Part shown: positions 1 through 8,399 of the stretch, in pieces
How positions within the stretch are numbered: the first letter of the stretch is position 1
Layout of the letters: each line of letters opens with the position of its first letter
Assembly (NCBI GenBank): GCA_964450715.1
Contig: CAYVFC010000163.1
Span: forward strand, 1 to 16,966
Direction of reading: 5' to 3'
DNA: 16,966 nt
Source of the DNA: CAYVFC01 sp964450715
Lineage (GTDB): Bacteria > Myxococcota_A > Polyangia > Polyangiales > JAFGIB01
Notes under the pieces: generated by a model
The model's input: only the letters and a program-made list of their open reading frames with translations
Databases searched by the model: none
Told to the model about the DNA's origin: nothing
Program-made: the position numbers and the translations under genes

Positions 1-129
1 GGAACCCTGCGCGAGCGGCTGGCCCCGCTCCGGGAGCGGGCAAACGGAGAAGCCGGGGTAATCAGCAAGCCCCTGGATCAAGACCCCCCGCGTCGTCTTT
101 ACAGTCAGGGTGAAATATCGGTAGCGTAG
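1..129 (+). pseudogene. 3' remnant of an unidentified gene, truncated by the 117-bp repeat
   Basis: Reading frame 1 is open from the window edge to a TAG at 127-129. Only about the first 16 codons are native sequence, reading like an amphipathic Arg/Leu/Glu helix (TLRERLAPLRERANG). The remaining codons are supplied by the repeat that starts at 49, and the same repeat-encoded tail can be read again at copy 2. The native part is too short to name a family; a glycosyltransferase C-terminus would fit the neighbourhood but is a guess. The other two frames and the reverse strand read less like protein. The gene body lies before the window. Confidence 0.3.
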
Positions 130-165
130 TTGTCTGAGGGCGTGGTTAATGATGCATATTAACCC
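49..165 (+). repeat. 117-bp direct repeat, copy 1
   Basis: Positions 49-165 are identical base for base to 9017-9133. Within it, 55-67 (GGGGTAATCAGCA) and 153-165 (TGCATATTAACCC) form an imperfect terminal inverted repeat, 10 of 13 matching, which would define a 111-bp core element. The right end is a perfect hairpin: GGTTAAT, a 7-nt loop, ATTAACC (144-164). No ORF of useful size lies inside, so if mobile it would be a non-autonomous (MITE-like) element. No target-site duplication is visible: the flanks are unrelated, and the genes on both sides are incomplete. An assembly join at a repeat gives the same picture. Confidence 0.85.
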
Positions 166-583
166 TCGCGGCGGCAGCAACGGTCTCGAAAGGACAACTC
201 GGTCGTTACCAGCTATACTGAACAACATATCCACCGATCATCGAATCGACGAAACGGTACGTAGACGAGTACGAAGTGAAATGGAATCCATCATAGTACG
301 ACGACTTATCGAGACGTCCATAAGTGGAATACGAAAGAAACGTTTCTCAGAGGCTCGGAACGCCGCAGACTCTCTTTCTAACGTCTATAAGAGAAGAGCT
401 ATCGGCTCCGCTCTTACACTTCTCACTTCATTTTCTTCCCTGTTCCCTTGGGCGCTCCGTCTTTCAAACCCTCTTGCATCGCTCAGGCGCGTTCTTTTGC
501 AGCGACGCGTTCGTGACACTTTAGAGGAAACGTGGACCGACGGACTAAACGAAACCAAACGGTTCTTATCGCTCCTAGAATAG
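166..583 (+). pseudogene. C-terminal fragment of a probable glycosyltransferase (5' end lost at the repeat)
   Basis: An open frame runs from the repeat edge to TAG at 581-583. A formal ATG exists at 149, but it lies in the repeat, so the MMHIN start is not native. The 139 native residues are Arg-rich and helical (for example ETVRRRVRSEMES, then a KKRFSEARNA segment), followed by a hydrophobic stretch near SFSSLFPWALRL and a basic tail. This resembles the variable C-terminal region after the catalytic domain of family-2 glycosyltransferases, and the location beside sugar genes fits, but no catalytic motif is present to prove it. Base composition matches the leftward operon next door rather than the GC-rich cluster. 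It converges on the methyltransferase gene and overlaps its 3' end by 9 bp. Confidence 0.42.
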
Positions 584-1552
584 TTTTTGAAATATGCAAA
601 AAAGATGGTACCGACCCATTCGATATCTATTTCGTACGATCGATTCGCGGATATAGCTGAGCGCTTGGTACCATCGCCCCCTTTTTATTGAATGCCTCGC
701 TTTCCGGTATAGGCGGGTCGCGACGGAATTAGTCGACGAAGCGTTTTCTGTATTTCGTACCCCGGGAAAGCCCCAGCTTTCCAGATGGACAATATCGAGC
801 CCCAGGGCTTTCGATACGTAATTACACGTTCGAAAAGAGAAATACTGCATATGCTCTAAGTCTACTCTAAACAAGACGGGCGCCTCTTCTTCTCCTGCGT
901 ACGTCGAGTTCGGTGTAACCATTAGCATGAGCCCATTTCGCTTGAGAAGAGAGGACGCTTTTACTAACATTTCGTACGGAAATATCGGATGTTCTATAAT
1001 GTCAGCCATTACTATGACATCGAACATTTCTTCAGCGGGTAGCTCGAAGATAGTGCATCTTTTTACCGGAACGCCCGCGAAATATCTCGACGCCAGATCT
1101 ACCGCTTGAATATCTAAATCGATCCCGAACGGCGAAGCGCCCAGTTGCTTCAAGCTTCTTAGCAAGAATCCATTACCAAACCCTATATCAAGGCATCGTT
1201 TTCCTTCCACGTTGGTTATTGATCTGAGCGTTCGTATTCTGTGGTCGCTGTCGGGATTAACGGGCTCAAGCATCCAGCGCCGCAAAGACTCTTCGTCCAC
1301 TCGATGGCCTCTCGAAGTGTTTTCCCTATATCCGCGAAAGTAATCTGTATAAAAAAGATCCAGACGCTTCTCAGAGGGGGCGGGAGAGACGAACCAGAGG
1401 CCGCATGTTCCGCAGTATTTAACTTTCAATCTATCTGGACGAAGAAATCGTTCCGTCCCGACTGAATGGCATATCGGGCAATCCCGTTCCGCGAGATCGT
1501 CTAGGGGCCACTCAGGTATTCGATCGTCTAGTGCTGATAGAAGCGGTAGCAA
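575..1552 (-). CDS. Zinc-finger class I SAM-dependent methyltransferase
   Basis: This is a 325-residue protein. Residues about 25-60 hold two CxxC pairs (CPICH and CGTCG), a small zinc-binding module common at the N-terminus of sugar C- or O-methyltransferases. The Rossmann-type methyltransferase fold follows: motif I CLDIGFGNGFL near 115, an acidic residue in FGIDLD that should bind the SAM ribose, and VMADIIEHP as motif IV. Length is normal for the group. It probably methylates a nucleotide-sugar or glycan intermediate in the cytoplasm; the substrate cannot be read from sequence. The start is TTG at 1550-1552, chosen because AGAGGA sits six bases upstream. It is second in a leftward operon, 31 bp after the glycosyltransferase stop. 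Base composition is clearly lower in GC than the cluster to its right. Confidence 0.85.
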   Translation of the reverse strand: MLPLLSALDDRIPEWPLDDLAERDCPICHSVGTERFLRPDRLKVKYCGTCGLWFVSPAPSEKRLDLFYTDYFRGYRENTSRGHRVDEESLRRWMLEPVNPDSDHRIRTLRSITNVEGKRCLDIGFGNGFLLRSLKQLGASPFGIDLDIQAVDLASRYFAGVPVKRCTIFELPAEEMFDVIVMADIIEHPIFPYEMLVKASSLLKRNGLMLMVTPNSTYAGEEEAPVLFRVDLEHMQYFSFRTCNYVSKALGLDIVHLESWGFPGVRNTENASSTNSVATRLYRKARHSIKRGRWYQALSYIRESIVRNRYRMGRYHLFCIFQKLF

Positions 1553-1583
1553 ACGTATTCCTCTGTGATTCTAGACCGGGCGG

Positions 1584-2828
1584 TCAAATGACTACGCAGT
1601 TTTTGTCGGTCATCGTCGCCTTTTTTACGTACCGCTCAACAATTGAGTCCAGCTGTAAAAGAGTTTTGCTCCAGTCGTATTCGAGTATAGTATCGTCCCA
1701 TGTAGGTTCCCAGGGCGAGGGGTTCATCGCCTCTTGTTTCAGAGCTGCTACCCATTCGTCCTCATTCAAGGGCAGCAGGCGGACATGTGGCAGGCGAATC
1801 GTTTCGAGCTCTTTTAACGGAGACGCGAATACAATTTTTCTGGCGGCGCCGTATTCTATTACCTTTAGAGGCAATGCGTGGTCGGTAAACGGGCCATGTG
1901 CGAACGGAAGAACACCGACGCTGGTCGCAGCAAAAAAGGCGGCGATATTGTCCGAGGGAACGGGCCCCGTAAAAACTACGAAATCGCTCTTGTTGGCGTA
2001 TTCTTTCACATCCGTTCCCGGCGTCGGTCCGACTACAAGAAGCTTACAATTTGTGACCTGCCGTCGTAACCTTTCGAAGACCGACACAATAAATGGGACG
2101 CCAGCATAAGAGGAATGGTGATTCCCTATATAGATAACGGAGAACTTGTTATCCAAGCCGTACTTGGACCGTACGGCATTCACCTTTTCCTGAGAGACGG
2201 AATGGTATTCTGAAACGTTCGTCCCGTTCGGCACCACGGTTGTATCCTGGAACCCTTCCTCGCCGAGTACGCCTTGCAGAGAATGGCTGATCGTAATGGC
2301 GTGGTCGGCTTTCTTCAATTCATCGAGAACGAAGGGCCTCGTCCGGCGCCAACCGCCGTGGCCGCCTGGTGTTATATGATCGTCCAGCACGTCGTAAATA
2401 TAGACGGTTTTACCTCGTCGGCCGGGAACAGGAAATAGACCGGCATTGCTACTTATCAGGCAATCGAAACGGGACTCGGCCATAAAGCGCTGAAGCGTTG
2501 CCTGGTTGTATTTGCCGTTTATCGGATACGGGTAGAGAATGTGAGGAATCGTTAACGTTTCTATACTACTGTAGTAGCCGGAATGAGCTTTTCGCGTTGC
2601 GGTGGCGATGTTACTGGCCAATCCTCCCTTGATCTTGCTCAGTAGGCCGCCGGATAAACCGGGCCACCTCCATATCAGAAGACGGATGCGGTATTTCCCG
2701 GTGGACTGCAGGTGACGTGCGATCTCTATCGGTCGTGTCCGAAGATTTTCCTGGGGCGGAACATGCGGAACAACCAGAACGGATATCTTATCGTACGGTC
2801 TTGAAAACGTGTCGATGTTCGAAACCAT
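1584..2828 (-). CDS. GT4-type (GT-B fold) glycosyltransferase
   Basis: This 414-residue protein has a two-domain GT-B layout. The N-terminal half has the Rossmann opening ISVLVVPHVPPQ and the acceptor-side YDVLDDH segment, then ADHAITISHSL, typical of the domain boundary. The C-terminal half has VVPNGTNVSEY, SVIYIGNHH and LLVVGPTPG strands, and an HALPLKVIEYGAARK motif corresponding to the nucleotide-sugar binding P-K-x-x-E region. It should transfer a sugar to a growing lipid-linked or surface glycan at the cytoplasmic face; donor and acceptor are unknown. A TTG 12 bases further upstream (2838-2840) is also in frame, but the ATG at 2826-2828 has GAAGG five bases before it and is preferred. 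It leads the operon with the methyltransferase. Confidence 0.85.
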   Translation of the reverse strand: MVSNIDTFSRPYDKISVLVVPHVPPQENLRTRPIEIARHLQSTGKYRIRLLIWRWPGLSGGLLSKIKGGLASNIATATRKAHSGYYSSIETLTIPHILYPYPINGKYNQATLQRFMAESRFDCLISSNAGLFPVPGRRGKTVYIYDVLDDHITPGGHGGWRRTRPFVLDELKKADHAITISHSLQGVLGEEGFQDTTVVPNGTNVSEYHSVSQEKVNAVRSKYGLDNKFSVIYIGNHHSSYAGVPFIVSVFERLRRQVTNCKLLVVGPTPGTDVKEYANKSDFVVFTGPVPSDNIAAFFAATSVGVLPFAHGPFTDHALPLKVIEYGAARKIVFASPLKELETIRLPHVRLLPLNEDEWVAALKQEAMNPSPWEPTWDDTILEYDWSKTLLQLDSIVERYVKKATMTDKNCVVI

Positions 2829-3165
2829 TGAGGCCTTCAAGGAAAAACGAGGGGTGCGATCGAAACATCTGCCGCAGATATTCGTGGCCCGTTAGGAAAA
2901 TGGGCGAAAACCTTCTCCATCGGTTTTCGAAAGGAGCACCATGATATCGGAGAAACGGGCGGCTCTCGGGACGGGAAATCGCGTTACGAATAAAGTGTAA
3001 GATGCTCGGATACCTCGAAATGTAGACTATCGCATACCGCTCGGTACCGATTTTTTTCGCTTTGTTATTCCTTCCTCGGAGGAATTGCACCGGTTCGGTT
3101 TTCGTGAGACTGGGAAACGGTACCGAAGAACGAAGCGAAGTTACAGACGAAGAAGCGAAAGACCC
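2829..3165. promoter_or_regulatory. Divergent intergenic region between the two glycan operons
   Basis: About 340 bp separate the divergent starts at 2828 (leftward) and 3166 (rightward), so promoters for both operons should lie here. It contains two copies of the 9-mer CGGTACCGA (3042-3050 and 3118-3126). The first is part of the perfect 10-bp palindrome TCGGTACCGA, immediately followed by seven T residues. I could not pick convincing -35/-10 pairs. A leftward open frame spans most of the region (2788-3183), but it overlaps the glycosyltransferase start and shows no family features, so it is not called. Base composition changes sharply at the right edge. Confidence 0.45.
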
Positions 3166-5352
3166 ATGAAACAGATCGTACAATCATACCGCACGGGGGA
3201 ACTCTGGCTGGCGGAGGTACCGGTTCCGGCGCTACAGGATGGAGGGGTAGTGGTCAGGACCGGGGCTAGCCTGGTTTCTGCGGGTACTGAGCGGATGATC
3301 ATGGAGTTAGCCAAGAAGTCGCTGCTGGGCAAGGCGCGGGCTCGGCCCGATCTGGTGAAGAAGGTGCTGCGGAGCGTTCAGACGGAAGGGGTATCGCAGA
3401 CCATGGCCAAGGTGTTTTCCAAGCTCGATACACCTGTTTCGCTGGGGTACTCGTGCGCGGGGACGGTGAGCGAGGTCGGGGCCGTTTCGGGGATCGGTAT
3501 GGGGGAGCGGGTGGCCTGCGCTGGTGCGGGATATGCGGCGCACGCGGAATACAACTTTGTCCCCAAGAATCTCTGCGTGAGGATTCCGGACTCGGTGGGG
3601 ATCGAAGACGCGAGCTTCACGACGCTGGGGGCGATAGCGCTTCAGGGGGTGCGGCAGGCAGAGGTCGCGCTGGGCGAGCGGGTGGTGGTGATCGGGCTGG
3701 GGCTTCTGGGATTGCTGACGGTGCAGATCCTGAAGGCCGCCGGATGCATGGTGCTAGGAAGCGACCTGGACCCGGAGCGGTGTCGGCTCGCCGAGGATCT
3801 GGGCGCGGACTCCGCGGTGGAGGGCAATCCGATCGAGGCCGCGCTGGCATTTTCCGGGGGACGCGGGGCCGATGCGGTGATTATCACGGCCGCTGCCAAG
3901 TCGAATCAGCCGATCGAGACCGCGGCCGAGACGGCCAGGGCCAAAGGACGCGTGGTGGTGGTCGGGCTGGTGGGCATGGATGTGCCGCGCGATCCGTTCT
4001 ACAGGAAGGAACTGGAGTTGAGGCTCAGCATGTCCTACGGGCCGGGGCGCTACGACCCGGTCTACGAGGAAGGCGGGGTCGACTACCCCTACGGGTACGT
4101 GCGCTGGACCGAGCAACGGAACATGCAGAGCTTTCTGGAGCTGGTGGCGGCCGGTCGGGTGACTCCCGGTAAGCTCATCACACATCGCTTCGATATCGAC
4201 AGCGCTCTGGACGCCTACACGTTGATGGAGTGTAAGAGCGGTGGCGGAAGCTACCTGGGAATCGTAATAGGGTATCCCGAGTCCGCATCGAGCGAGCGAG
4301 CGGCGAGGGAGGTGGTGATGCGGACTTCGACTCGCGCGGCGAGCGTGGCGGTCGGGTTCGTGGGAGCGGGCAACTTTTCGCGGTCGGTACTGATCCCGGC
4401 GCTGAAACGCGCGAACGACTGCGAGCTCGTCGGTGTCTGTACGGCCACGGGAATGAGCGCGAGCGAGACGGTCAGGAAGTTCGAGTTCGCCTACGCGACC
4501 ACCGATCCGGACAGGATCATGCAGGACGAACGGATCAACACGGTCTTCGTGGCCACGCGGCACGACAGCCACGCGACGCTGGCCTGCGCCGCGTTACGAG
4601 CGGGCAAGCACGTCTTCGTAGAAAAGCCGCTCTGCATCAAGCCGGAGGAGCTGAAAGCCTACGAAGATGCGGTCCTCGGCGGTGGTGAGGGTGAGGGCGA
4701 GAATGAGGACGCGAGTGGGGCCAGAGGCCCCTGCCTGATGGTCGGTTTCAACCGGCGCTTTTCCTCGCACGCGATCGGCGTGAGGGAGATGTTCAGGCGC
4801 AGGGCGACGCCGCTGGTGGTGAGCTACCGGATCAACGCCGGGGTGGTGCCTATCGATTCCTGGGTTCAGGATCCGGCGCGGGGCGGCGGTCGAATCGTAG
4901 GCGAGGTCTGCCACTTCGTCGATTTCTGCGAGTATCTGGTGGGCGCGCCGCCGACGCGGGTGTTTGCGAGCTCGATAGCAACCGAGGACGCGCGTCACCT
5001 GTCAGAGGATTCCGTGGCCATCACCATCGACTACGCGGACGGGTCGCTGGCGGTCATCCAGTACCTGGCGCACGGCTCATCCGAAGTGGCCAAGGAACGC
5101 ATCGAGGTCTTCGCCGACGGCGTGACGGCGGTGGTGGATGATTTCCGCACCACGACCTTCCACGGCAGCAAGCGACCCGAGATCCGCGGCAAGCAGGAAA
5201 AGGGGTTCGAGGCCGAGCTCAGGGCCTTTTTCTGGGCGGTGAAGACGGGGGGCGAGTGGCCGATCGCCTTCGAGAGCTTGATGCGAACGACGCGGGTGAC
5301 CTTCGCCATCAAGGAGTCCTTGCGGACCGGAAGCCCGGTCGGCGTCGAGTAG
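3166..5352 (+). CDS. Bi-domain oxidoreductase (MDR alcohol dehydrogenase fused to Gfo/Idh/MocA)
   Basis: This 728-residue fusion has a medium-chain dehydrogenase/reductase domain over about residues 1-370, with the GroES-like N-terminus (SLVSAGTERM) and nucleotide-binding VVVIGLGLLGLL near 172-182. A Gfo/Idh/MocA-type Rossmann domain follows from about 392, with VGFVGAGNFS near 399 and the hallmark HVFVEKPL lysine motif near 485. A short Gly/Glu-rich linker lies at about 508-520. Fusions of this order recur in polysaccharide and LPS clusters next to heparinase-family genes, and probably oxidise or reduce a sugar or a polymer end with NAD(P); the exact reaction is not established. The start at 3166 fits the usual MKQI..Y opening; an upstream TTG at 3085 would add a 27-residue Arg-rich extension and is rejected. 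It heads the rightward operon, 13 bp before the next gene. Confidence 0.9.
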   Translation: MKQIVQSYRTGELWLAEVPVPALQDGGVVVRTGASLVSAGTERMIMELAKKSLLGKARARPDLVKKVLRSVQTEGVSQTMAKVFSKLDTPVSLGYSCAGTVSEVGAVSGIGMGERVACAGAGYAAHAEYNFVPKNLCVRIPDSVGIEDASFTTLGAIALQGVRQAEVALGERVVVIGLGLLGLLTVQILKAAGCMVLGSDLDPERCRLAEDLGADSAVEGNPIEAALAFSGGRGADAVIITAAAKSNQPIETAAETARAKGRVVVVGLVGMDVPRDPFYRKELELRLSMSYGPGRYDPVYEEGGVDYPYGYVRWTEQRNMQSFLELVAAGRVTPGKLITHRFDIDSALDAYTLMECKSGGGSYLGIVIGYPESASSERAAREVVMRTSTRAASVAVGFVGAGNFSRSVLIPALKRANDCELVGVCTATGMSASETVRKFEFAYATTDPDRIMQDERINTVFVATRHDSHATLACAALRAGKHVFVEKPLCIKPEELKAYEDAVLGGGEGEGENEDASGARGPCLMVGFNRRFSSHAIGVREMFRRRATPLVVSYRINAGVVPIDSWVQDPARGGGRIVGEVCHFVDFCEYLVGAPPTRVFASSIATEDARHLSEDSVAITIDYADGSLAVIQYLAHGSSEVAKERIEVFADGVTAVVDDFRTTTFHGSKRPEIRGKQEKGFEAELRAFFWAVKTGGEWPIAFESLMRTTRVTFAIKESLRTGSPVGVE

Positions 5353-5365
5353 AACGGGAACGAAG

Positions 5366-7114
5366 ATGAACCCGATGCGGCTCATGCGCACGGTTCGCCA
5401 TCTGAGAGCCGAGCAGATCGCCGGACAGGTGCGCGTGCGCTTGCAGCGCCGGTTCGAGAACGCCGCGGCGTTCGCCGAGCAGCCGGCTCCGGTCTGGCCC
5501 GGAGTCAAGTGGCAGCCGCGGGTGCCGTTTATCGCCCCGGCGCCGCCGTCCAATCCGCAAGCACGGGTCGTTGGAGGCGAGCTCGGCTTCCTGAACCAGA
5601 CGCGGAAGGTCGGATGGCCGCCCGACTGGAATCGCCGGGACCCGCCGTTGCTCTGGCAATACAACCTGCACTATTTCGAGTACCTCTGGGAGCTGGACTA
5701 CGAGCAGGCTCGAGAGGCGGCGCGCGACTGGATCCGGGTGCACAAGCTCGGGCGGGGGCAAACGGGGTGGGAGCCCTACCCCGTTTCCCTCAGGCTGGAG
5801 AACTGGTGCGCGGTGTTCTTCGCCAGGTTCAGGGCGCGGACGGAAAGCGATAGCGAGTGGCGCGATGAGCTGTGGCAGAGCATCTGGCTTCAGGCGCAGT
5901 GGTTGCTCGAACACCCGGAAACGCATCTACTGGGCAACCACCTGCTGGAAAACGGGATCGCGCTGGCGCTGATGGGAGCGTGCTTCGGGGGCGAGGCGGC
6001 GCGACGTTGGCGCGATGCGGGGTTGAGGATACTGAGACGGGAGATCGGCGAGCAGGTGCTGGCCGACGGCGCGCACTTCGAGCGCTCGCCCATGTACCAG
6101 CTGCGCGTAGCATATGCCCTGGCGCTTCTGGCCAACGGCGGCGACGCGGAGCTTCGCGAGCTGGTGGACGAGCCGCTGGAAGCGATGGCCCGGGCACTGG
6201 AGAAACTGCGCCACCCGGACGGCGAAATCGCGCTCTTCAACGACAGTGCTCTCGGAGTGTATCGAGCACCGGCCGAGGTCATCGCCTTCGCGGAGCAGGC
6301 ATCCGGACGAAACCGCGGGGCGGATAAAACCGCCGGGGGTGCGTTCGCGCTGGCCGAGGCCGGTTACTATGGTACACGGGTGCCCGCGGAGCGCGGGAAA
6401 CACTACCTGCTCTGCGACGCGGGTCCGATAGGCCCGGACTACATTCCCGGGCACGCGCACGGCGACATCTTTTCCTTCGAGCTTTCGTTAGACGGCCGGC
6501 GGGTGATCGTGGACGCGGGCGTGTTCGACTACGAGGCGTCATCGATGCGCGCCTATTGCCGCTCCACCGCCGCGCACAACACGGTGGAGATCGATGGACG
6601 CGACCAGTGCGAGCTGTGGCAGGCGTTCCGCGTGGGAAGACGCGGGCGTCCGCACGACGTGAGCTGGAAGCTCGACGAGAACGGGTTTCGGTTGAGCGGG
6701 TGGCACGACGGATATCGCTGGCTGAAGGAGCGCCCGGTTCACCGGCGGGAGTTTTCCTGGCACGACGCGGGCGTGCTGATGGTCCGCGATACCATCGAGG
6801 CCGACGGACCGGTGAGCGGCGTATGCCGCCTGCATCTACACCCCGACTGCGAGGTTCTGAAGATCGAAAGCAGGATGGTGACGGTCGGCTACCCGGCGGG
6901 CCGCATGACCATCGCCTTCGCCGGCGTGGGAGAGCTCGACGAGCAAGACGCTTTTTATTGCCCCGGTTTCGGTCGCCGGTTAGATAATCGCGCGCTGGTG
7001 CTCTCGTTTTCCGGAAGCCGCGTGCAGACGGGTTTCTGCATCTCATCGGAGCCGTTCGAGAGCTTCGACCTCGAGCTGGGCGCGAGAATACGGGACCGAA
7101 TCATTGCCTGGTAA
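5366..7114 (+). CDS. Heparinase II/III family protein
   Basis: This 582-residue protein has the alpha-toroid then beta-sandwich layout of the family. The N-terminal helical part carries NLHYFEYLWEL, LRLENWCAVFF and LLGNHLLENGIAL; HFERSPMYQ follows near 235. The beta-sandwich part has GHAHGDIFSFEL near 361, with the histidines expected for metal or catalysis, and STAAHNTVEIDG near 400. No signal peptide is visible, so it is either cytoplasmic or exported unconventionally. In capsule and exopolysaccharide clusters such genes sit with bi-domain oxidoreductases and are thought to act on the polymer as a lyase or modifying enzyme; the substrate is unknown. The start at 5366 lies 13 bp after the previous stop. 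Its 3' end overlaps the next gene by 11 bp, indicating translational coupling. Confidence 0.9.
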   Translation: MNPMRLMRTVRHLRAEQIAGQVRVRLQRRFENAAAFAEQPAPVWPGVKWQPRVPFIAPAPPSNPQARVVGGELGFLNQTRKVGWPPDWNRRDPPLLWQYNLHYFEYLWELDYEQAREAARDWIRVHKLGRGQTGWEPYPVSLRLENWCAVFFARFRARTESDSEWRDELWQSIWLQAQWLLEHPETHLLGNHLLENGIALALMGACFGGEAARRWRDAGLRILRREIGEQVLADGAHFERSPMYQLRVAYALALLANGGDAELRELVDEPLEAMARALEKLRHPDGEIALFNDSALGVYRAPAEVIAFAEQASGRNRGADKTAGGAFALAEAGYYGTRVPAERGKHYLLCDAGPIGPDYIPGHAHGDIFSFELSLDGRRVIVDAGVFDYEASSMRAYCRSTAAHNTVEIDGRDQCELWQAFRVGRRGRPHDVSWKLDENGFRLSGWHDGYRWLKERPVHRREFSWHDAGVLMVRDTIEADGPVSGVCRLHLHPDCEVLKIESRMVTVGYPAGRMTIAFAGVGELDEQDAFYCPGFGRRLDNRALVLSFSGSRVQTGFCISSEPFESFDLELGARIRDRIIAW

Positions 7115-8348
7115 GAAACGAATCCTGTTCTTCTCCCACTACTTTCCACCCGAGGGCAATGCACCCGCGTCGCGGGTATACGAGATGTGCAAGCGGTGGG
7201 TGCGCCGGGGGCACGAGGTGACGGTGGTGACCTGCGTGCCGAACGTTCCCGATGGAAGGGCGTACGAGGGCTATACCAATCGGCTATCGCAAACGGAGCG
7301 GATGGACGGCATCACCGTGGTTCGCGTGTGGACCTACCTGGCGGCCAACCGGGGTACGGTGCTGAGAACGGCCAACTACCTATCGTACGCGCTGAGCGCC
7401 ACCGTCAGCTCGCTATTCACCGAGCGGCCCGACGTGATCATCGCCACCAGCCCCCAGTTCTTCTGCGGTTGGGCGGGCGTGCTAGCCAAGCGGCTCAGGG
7501 GCGTGCCCTTCGTGCTGGAGATCCGGGATATCTGGCCCGAGTCGATCGTGGCGGTCGGCGCCATGCGGCAGAACCCGGCGCTTCGCCTGCTGGAGTGGCT
7601 GGAGGACCGGATGTACGCCGAGGGGACGCACATCGTGACCGTGGGCGAGGGCTACCGGGAGCAGCTGCTGCAGAAGGGGGTGCCGGAAAACAAGGTGACG
7701 GTCATCACCAACGGGGTGGATCGGGAGCTATTCGGACCGCGGGATCCGGACGAAGAGCTGAAGGCGAGCCTGGGATTGCAGGGCAAGTTCGTCTGCTCCT
7801 ACGTGGGTACCATCGGCATGGCCTGCGGCCTGGACGTGACCTTGCGCGCCGCCAGACTGCTCAGGGAAAGCAGCAGGGACGACGTGGCCTTCTTGCTGGT
7901 AGGCGACGGCGCCGTGCGACAGGAGCTACAGGATTCGGCGACTCGACAGGGGCTGGACAACGTGGTGTTCACCGGCCGCCAGTACAAGTCGGAAATTCCT
8001 CGTTTTCTCTCCATCTCTAACTGCTGTCTGGTGCACCTGCGAAAGACCGGACTGTTCCAGACGGTCTTTCCCTCGAAACTCTTCGACGCGCTGGCCAGCA
8101 AGCGGCCGGTGATCCTGGGAGTGGAGGGATACGCGGCGAGCTTTATTCGGGAGTCGGGGGGCGGTATATGTATCGAGCCCGAAAACGAGCGGGAGCTGAT
8201 CGAGGCGGTAGATCGTCTCCGGACCGAACCGGAGCTTCGGCGAACGCTCGGAGAAACGGGTTACGCGTATGTCCTGAAGCACTATGATCGCGATCGGCTC
8301 TCGGACGACTACCTGGGACTGATCGATCGGGTCTGCGAGCGGCGGTAG
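7104..8348 (+). CDS. WbuB-like family 4 glycosyltransferase
   Basis: This 414-residue GT-B glycosyltransferase opens with ILFFSHYFPPEGNAPASR, the signature of the WbuB-like group, whose characterised E. coli member transfers N-acetyl-L-fucosamine in O-antigen synthesis. Further landmarks are EIRDIWPES near 141, VITNGVDRELF near 200, SYVGTIGMACGLD near 232 opening the donor domain, and VFPSKLFDALASKRPVI near 322, which holds the nucleotide-sugar binding P-S-K-x-x-D/E. It should add a deoxy- or acetamido-sugar to a lipid-linked precursor; the actual sugar is inference. The start is a TTG at 7104 inside the heparinase gene, the only position giving the conserved N-terminus; the ribosome-binding site is weak, consistent with coupled translation. 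The following dehydrogenase starts 51 bp downstream. Confidence 0.9.
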   Translation: MPGKKRILFFSHYFPPEGNAPASRVYEMCKRWVRRGHEVTVVTCVPNVPDGRAYEGYTNRLSQTERMDGITVVRVWTYLAANRGTVLRTANYLSYALSATVSSLFTERPDVIIATSPQFFCGWAGVLAKRLRGVPFVLEIRDIWPESIVAVGAMRQNPALRLLEWLEDRMYAEGTHIVTVGEGYREQLLQKGVPENKVTVITNGVDRELFGPRDPDEELKASLGLQGKFVCSYVGTIGMACGLDVTLRAARLLRESSRDDVAFLLVGDGAVRQELQDSATRQGLDNVVFTGRQYKSEIPRFLSISNCCLVHLRKTGLFQTVFPSKLFDALASKRPVILGVEGYAASFIRESGGGICIEPENERELIEAVDRLRTEPELRRTLGETGYAYVLKHYDRDRLSDDYLGLIDRVCERR

Positions 8349-8399
8349 CCGCCGCGAGGGAGCGCCGTGATTCCGAACGGAATCGAATGAGGAACAAGC

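Noticed and set aside
49..165. 117-bp repeat as an integron attC site, a dif site or a CRISPR unit
   Set aside because: No GTTRRRY/RYYYAAC core pair, no XerC/XerD arm pattern, and only two copies 9 kb apart without regular spacers.
2788..3183. Leftward 131-codon frame across the divergent intergenic region
   Set aside because: It overlaps the glycosyltransferase start and the oxidoreductase start, has no family features, and the divergent promoters must lie here.
3453..4172. Long alternative frames inside the oxidoreductase gene on both strands
   Set aside because: Gly/Arg/Ala-rich shadows expected from high third-position GC; the oxidoreductase frame shows clear motifs throughout.
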